From NCBI GenBank assembly GCA_002410325.1, contig DHRK01000042.1, positions 75,928 through 128,342 on the forward strand: DNA of 52,415 nt. The letters are read 5' to 3'. This document shows, piece by piece, positions 49,423 to 52,415 of the stretch. A program made the position numbers and the translations under genes. How positions within the stretch are numbered: the first letter of the stretch is position 1; each line of letters starts with the position of its first letter. This DNA comes from Syntrophomonas sp. UBA5314 (GTDB lineage: Bacteria > Bacillota > Syntrophomonadia > Syntrophomonadales > Syntrophomonadaceae). A model generated the notes under the pieces. That model was given only the letters and a program-made list of their open reading frames with translations, did no database searches and was not told the DNA's origin.

Positions 49423-50406
49423 ATGAAGAACTTAATAAAAACCAAAAAACGCAAAGCTCTTTTGCTTTTGGCCTTGTTAGTTGCTTTCATTTATCTGAAC
49501 AATACCAGCCATCTTGCTCAACCTCGTACCGGAAAGCCTTTTCTGCTTGCCCATCGCGGTTTGGCCCAAACCTTCAGCATGGAGGGCTTAAACAACCAGA
49601 CCAATACCGCCCAGAGAATTTTCCCGCCGGAGCACCCCTACCTGGAAAATACCATAGCTTCCATGGAGGCTGCTTTTGGATACGGCACCGATATAGTTGA
49701 ACTGGACATCCAATCAACTAAAGACGGGCAACTGGCCGTTTTTCATGATGCGGTTTTGGAGTACCGAACCAACGGGAAGGGTTCCGTAAAGGATCATTCA
49801 ATGAGTGAATTGAAACAGCTTGATATTGGCTACGGGTATACAGTGGACGGGGGGCAAAGCTACCCTTTTCGCGGCAAGGGAACCGGGCTGATGCCTTCCC
49901 TGGAAGAAGTTTTTAAAAGCTTTCCCGACCGCTCGTTCTTAATTCATATTAAATCAAACGATGCCCGGGATGGGGAAAACCTGGCTGATTATCTTTCGGC
50001 TATGCCTGTCCAGCATTTGAGCCAGCTGGCGGTTTACGGAGGAGACAAACCTGTAGCTGTACTGAAGAACAGGTTTCCAGAGCTTCGGGTTATGTCTATG
50101 GCGAGCCTGAAAGACGCCCTGCTTTCCTATGCGGCCATAGGATGGACCGGATATGTACCGGCTTCCTGCCGTAATACCGAGATACATATACCGCTTAAAT
50201 ACGCTGCCTATTTATGGGGGTGGCCGGACCGGTTTTTAAACCGTATGGATAGCGTAAACACCAGGGTAATCGTGGTAGCCGGCGATGGGGGATTTTCAGA
50301 GGGTTTTGACACCGTTGAAGATCTAAAGCTGCTCCCCGCCCATTACACCGGGGGAATATGGACCAACCGCATTGATCGCATTGCTCCCCTGTTTACACAG
50401 CAATGA
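49423..50406 (+). CDS. glycerophosphodiester phosphodiesterase-family protein
   Basis: About 327 residues. An N-terminal signal or anchor helix (ALLLLALLVAFIYLNN) is followed by the GDPD barrel: LLAHRGLAQTF with the catalytic His, VELDIQSTKDGQLAVFHDAVLEYRTNGKG with the metal-binding Glu/Asp and second His, and LEEVFKSFPDRSFLIHIKS. It would cleave phosphodiesters such as teichoic acid or phospholipid head groups on the outer face. The ATG at 49423 follows GGAG; a TATAAT element lies at 49393-49398. It is near the glycan genes, which fits an envelope role. Confidence 0.88.
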   Translation: MKNLIKTKKRKALLLLALLVAFIYLNNTSHLAQPRTGKPFLLAHRGLAQTFSMEGLNNQTNTAQRIFPPEHPYLENTIASMEAAFGYGTDIVELDIQSTKDGQLAVFHDAVLEYRTNGKGSVKDHSMSELKQLDIGYGYTVDGGQSYPFRGKGTGLMPSLEEVFKSFPDRSFLIHIKSNDARDGENLADYLSAMPVQHLSQLAVYGGDKPVAVLKNRFPELRVMSMASLKDALLSYAAIGWTGYVPASCRNTEIHIPLKYAAYLWGWPDRFLNRMDSVNTRVIVVAGDGGFSEGFDTVEDLKLLPAHYTGGIWTNRIDRIAPLFTQQ

Positions 50407-50616
50407 CGGCAGCCCTGACTAGCACAACATTCCGTATATTCGTGCCCATAATTTGAACAGATTTTTCCGAATCACTGTGTTGTTGTCAATCACAATACGT
50501 CCGCAGTATCTGATTATCTACTCAAGTTCTACTCAATCGCGAAACGCGCACAATGTATTGGCAAACTATATTATATAATACACAATGTATATAAGATATA
50601 AAAAGGAGAGGTAAAC

Positions 50617-50886
50617 ATGGCACAAACAACTTTAAATGTTCGCATGGACGAGAATGTCAAAAAACAATTTGACGCTTTTTGTACTGATGTAGGTATGAAT
50701 ACGTCTGTTGCTGTAAATCTTTTTGTGAAAGCCGTTCTTAGAGAGCGGAGAATTCCCTTTGAGATCGCTTCCAGTGATGCCCCGTTTTTCAGTGAAGCCA
50801 ATCAAGCAAGGCTTAGAAAATCCATTGGACAGCTTAACGCAGGCAAGGGAACGGAGCATGAATTGATAGAGGTAGAGGATGATTAA
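50617..50886 (+). CDS. RelB/DinJ-family antitoxin
   Basis: 89 residues. The N-terminal ribbon-helix-helix (TTLNVRMDENVKKQFDAFCTDVGMNTSVAVNLFVKAVLRERRIPFEI) is diagnostic of the DinJ/RelB group; the acidic C-terminus would bind and neutralise the toxin. AAAAGGAGAGG precedes the start. It overlaps the damaged yoeB toxin gene by 8 bp, the normal arrangement of this pair. The antitoxin is intact though its toxin is not. Confidence 0.93.
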   Translation: MAQTTLNVRMDENVKKQFDAFCTDVGMNTSVAVNLFVKAVLRERRIPFEIASSDAPFFSEANQARLRKSIGQLNAGKGTEHELIEVEDD

Positions 50887-51142
50887 AATCTGGTCTGACG
50901 AAGCTTGGGAAGATTATTTGTATTGGCAAACGCAAGATAGAAAAACCCTAAAAAGAGTAAATCAGCTTATCAAAGATATTGAGTGAAACGGATATGAGGG
51001 AATAGGCAAGCCGGAGCCGTTACGGGCTAATTTATCCGGGCTTTGGAGCAGACGAATTGATGATATTAACCGCCTAGTTTACCGTCTGCATAATGGCAAG
51101 TGAGAAATTTTCCAATGCCGGTCACATTACGCTGATAAATAA
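50879..51142 (+). pseudogene. yoeB: YoeB/Txe toxin gene with two in-frame UGA stops
   Basis: The frame starts at 50879 with IKIWSDEAWEDYLYWQTQDRKTLKRVNQLIKDIE, then TGA at 50984-50986 (codon 36), then NGYEGIGKPEPLRANLSGLWSRRIDDINRLVYRLHNGK, then TGA at 51101-51103 (codon 75), and ends in QCRSHYADK with TAA. Apart from the stops all YoeB parts are in order; the first stop is where the family usually has Arg (CGA to TGA). The catalytic Glu-Arg-His region is therefore not translated. No frameshift exists. An inactivated toxin is the simplest explanation. Confidence 0.85.
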
Positions 51143-51180
51143 AAAACGCCCTCTACTACTTGCAGCAATTAGCGTTTTTT
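51141..51180. terminator. terminator after the toxin-antitoxin locus
   Basis: AAAAAACGC (51141-51149) and GCGTTTTTT (51172-51180) form a 9-bp stem with a 22-nt loop; the T tract is part of the stem. It works for either strand and begins within two bases of the toxin stop. Confidence 0.7.
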
Positions 51181-51235
51181 ATCCATCCTGCGCAGGTACG
51201 CAGGCCGAAACAAAAAGCGTCCGTGGCAGCCAGGA

Positions 51236-51625
51236 CTAGCGATTGATGGTGGGATTAGACAGCGAATAGATCCTTGCTCCAAAGGGAATGAGCCCCAGTT
51301 TGGCCAGCTTGAAATGCTGAAGCCCGAACGGGATGCCGATGATGGTAACGCAGAAAATGAGACCCACCACCAGATGGTGAATGGCCAGCTCCCACCCGCA
51401 CAGAATAATCCAGATTATGTTTAGAATCAAACCGCCCGCCCCGAAATTGCCGATATCAATATCCCGGCCGAAAGGCCACAGCACAAAACCGGCGATTTTA
51501 AAACACTGAACCCCAAATGGTATGCCGATAATGGTTATACACCAGAGCAGCCCGGCCAGAGCCCATAGAATAGCTCCAAAGATCCCGCCGAATATCAGCC
51601 ATATAATATTGCCCAAAAACCTCAT
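51236..51625 (-). CDS. yccF: YccF-family membrane protein
   Basis: About 129 residues. The sequence has an internal duplication: CITIIGIPFGVQCFKIAGFVLWPFG and CVTIIGIPFGLQHFKLAKLGLIPFG are two copies of the YccF domain. About four membrane helices. The ATG at 51625 follows AGGAGGAG. The family is known but has no assigned function. It is monocistronic on the minus strand. Confidence 0.9.
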   Translation of the reverse strand: MRFLGNIIWLIFGGIFGAILWALAGLLWCITIIGIPFGVQCFKIAGFVLWPFGRDIDIGNFGAGGLILNIIWIILCGWELAIHHLVVGLIFCVTIIGIPFGLQHFKLAKLGLIPFGARIYSLSNPTINR

Positions 51626-51662
51626 CGTTCTCCTCCTCACGGCAATGATCGTAAACTACAAT

Positions 51663-51695
51663 GGCGCTTTCATTTATTATATAGATAAAAGCGCC
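51663..51695. repeat. 8-bp inverted repeat upstream of yccF
   Basis: GGCGCTTT (51663-51670) and AAAGCGCC (51688-51695) pair around a 17-nt AT-rich loop. It could be a stem-loop or operator. The remaining 310-bp gap to 51935 has no other recognisable element. Confidence 0.4.
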
Positions 51696-51935
51696 GCTCT
51701 GCTTACATTATTGCCATTTCTAATCCAACTTTAATGCTGATTTGTTTGTTTTTCCGACTTGGCCCAAGGGAGCCGCCGGGGGAGATCATGGCGGGGTCCT
51801 CCGGGTCCATATTTACGGAAAGGAAACCCCCGGTTGGTCTTCTTTTTAATCTGATTTTAATCTTTGGCTAACCGTGCTTTAATGCTTGGCTTATATACTG
51901 AAGGCATCTCATAAAGAACAAGGGAGGTAATTAAT

Positions 51936-52397
51936 ATGTCGGCGAATTTGGAATTGATAGAGATGCTGCGGGAAAAGGCCCGGGTGAGCTATGAGGAGGC
52001 CAAAGAAGCCCTGGAAAAGTGCAACGGCGATATAGTTGACGCGCTTATCTATCTGGAAAAACAGGATAAAATAAAGCCCCCTCCGAAGGAAAGCGGGGCG
52101 GCCGGCTTCTGGGCCGGGCTGAAAAGGCTGGTCAAGAAATGCCATGCGACCAGGCTGGTAATCAGTAAAAACAACGAAAATATCGTGGATCTGCCCTTGA
52201 CCGTAGTGATTGTTATTACTGTGATAGCGCCGCCTATTACCATAGCCGGGTTGCTGGTGGCCCTTTTTACCGGCTACAAGATCCGGATCAAAGGACCGTC
52301 CGGCGACAACTTGAAGATCAACCAGACCCTGGATCAAGCTTCATCGGCCGCCTCCAAAGTCAGCGAACAGGTGACCGACGCCCTGGCCAAGATCTAG
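51936..52397 (+). CDS. UBA/TS-N and DUF4342-domain protein
   Basis: 153 residues. Residues about 1-45 (LELIEMLREKARVSYEEAKEALEKCNGDIVDALIYLEKQ) form a UBA/TS-N-like three-helix domain. About 60-140 resemble DUF4342 with a hydrophobic stretch (LPLTVVIVITVIAPPITIAGLLVALFTGYKI) that may be membrane-inserted. GGGAGG precedes the ATG. The function is unknown; similar proteins are common in Clostridia. Its stop codon (52395-52397) lies within the terminal inverted repeat. Confidence 0.8.
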   Translation: MSANLELIEMLREKARVSYEEAKEALEKCNGDIVDALIYLEKQDKIKPPPKESGAAGFWAGLKRLVKKCHATRLVISKNNENIVDLPLTVVIVITVIAPPITIAGLLVALFTGYKIRIKGPSGDNLKINQTLDQASSAASKVSEQVTDALAKI

Positions 52398-52415
52398 TAC
52401 AACGTTCGGTATATT
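52395..52415. repeat. right copy of the 21-bp terminal inverted repeat
   Basis: Exact reverse complement of bases 1-21. It begins with the TAG stop codon of the DUF4342 gene and then continues to the window end. See the left copy for interpretation. Confidence 0.85.

Noticed and set aside
50984..51103. UGA recoding (for example selenocysteine) in the YoeB-like gene
   Set aside because: The first UGA stands at a usual Arg position, no Cys/Sec context or hairpin was recognised, and UGA is used as a normal stop elsewhere in the window.

Overview
The window (about 52.4 kb, moderate GC) looks like a chromosomal segment of an anaerobic Gram-positive Clostridia-type bacterium, probably of the Syntrophomonas/Pelotomaculum/Desulfotomaculum kind. 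Reasons: strong AGGAGG-type ribosome binding sites, a tRNA-dependent T-box leader, YlmH, DegV, a YtrA-type GntR/ABC operon, several secreted proteins with the copper-amine-oxidase-N (stalk) domain that is amplified in such bacteria, and acyl-CoA genes (acyl-CoA dehydrogenase, CoA-transferase, enoyl-CoA hydratase). The genus cannot be fixed from sequence alone.

Layout. 0-2.3 kb: aminotransferase and two small minus-strand genes. 2.5-9.8 kb: three secreted stalk-domain proteins plus a small secreted Gly/Pro-rich protein, divergent from an OmpR-type response regulator and a PAS histidine kinase. 9.9-17.6 kb: a TetR-controlled cluster with two paralogous penicillin-acyltransferase-like (C45) enzymes, an alpha/beta hydrolase, a 69-residue zinc-ribbon protein, an isoprenylcysteine-methyltransferase-like membrane enzyme and a condensation/acetyltransferase-fold protein. 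Its TetR carries a near copy of the zinc-ribbon protein as a C-terminal fusion, and three almost identical promoter-operator blocks precede the three transcription units. 17.7-20.0 kb: MBL hydrolase, YlmH, a truncated acyl-CoA dehydrogenase and an XRE regulator. 20.2-23.4 kb: acyl-CoA dehydrogenase and CoA-transferase. 23.5-25.3 kb: YVTN beta-propeller stalk protein.

25.5-30.6 kb: tryptophan genes in the order trpB-trpA / trpD-trpC-trpF without trpE or trpG. trpBA follows a T-box leader with a UGG (Trp) specifier. trpDCF has its own promoter and a leader of about 208 nt that reads as a TRAP-type attenuator: eight (G/U)AG triplets at an exact 5-nt period directly before an antiterminator/terminator pair, then a second set of about eight triplets just before the trpD ribosome binding site. 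This two-sensor, two-array arrangement and the TetR/zinc-ribbon/acyltransferase regulon are the most notable finds.

30.9-41.9 kb: ABM-domain protein, CBO0543-like membrane protein, a GntR/ABC operon, a GC-rich island (TetR, alpha/beta hydrolase, membrane protein) flanked by gene debris, a PadR/DUF2889 pair with matching operators, DegV and enoyl-CoA hydratase. 42-52.4 kb: HEAT-like protein, YheT-type hydrolase, unknown membrane proteins, an XRE/DUF2178-like pair, a membrane glycan set (WsfD-like, GtrA, GT2), a GDPD-family protein, a RelB/DinJ antitoxin with a nonsense-mutated YoeB toxin, YccF and a UBA/DUF4342 protein. The first and last 21 bases are exact inverted copies. No rRNA, tRNA, CRISPR array or transposase gene was seen.
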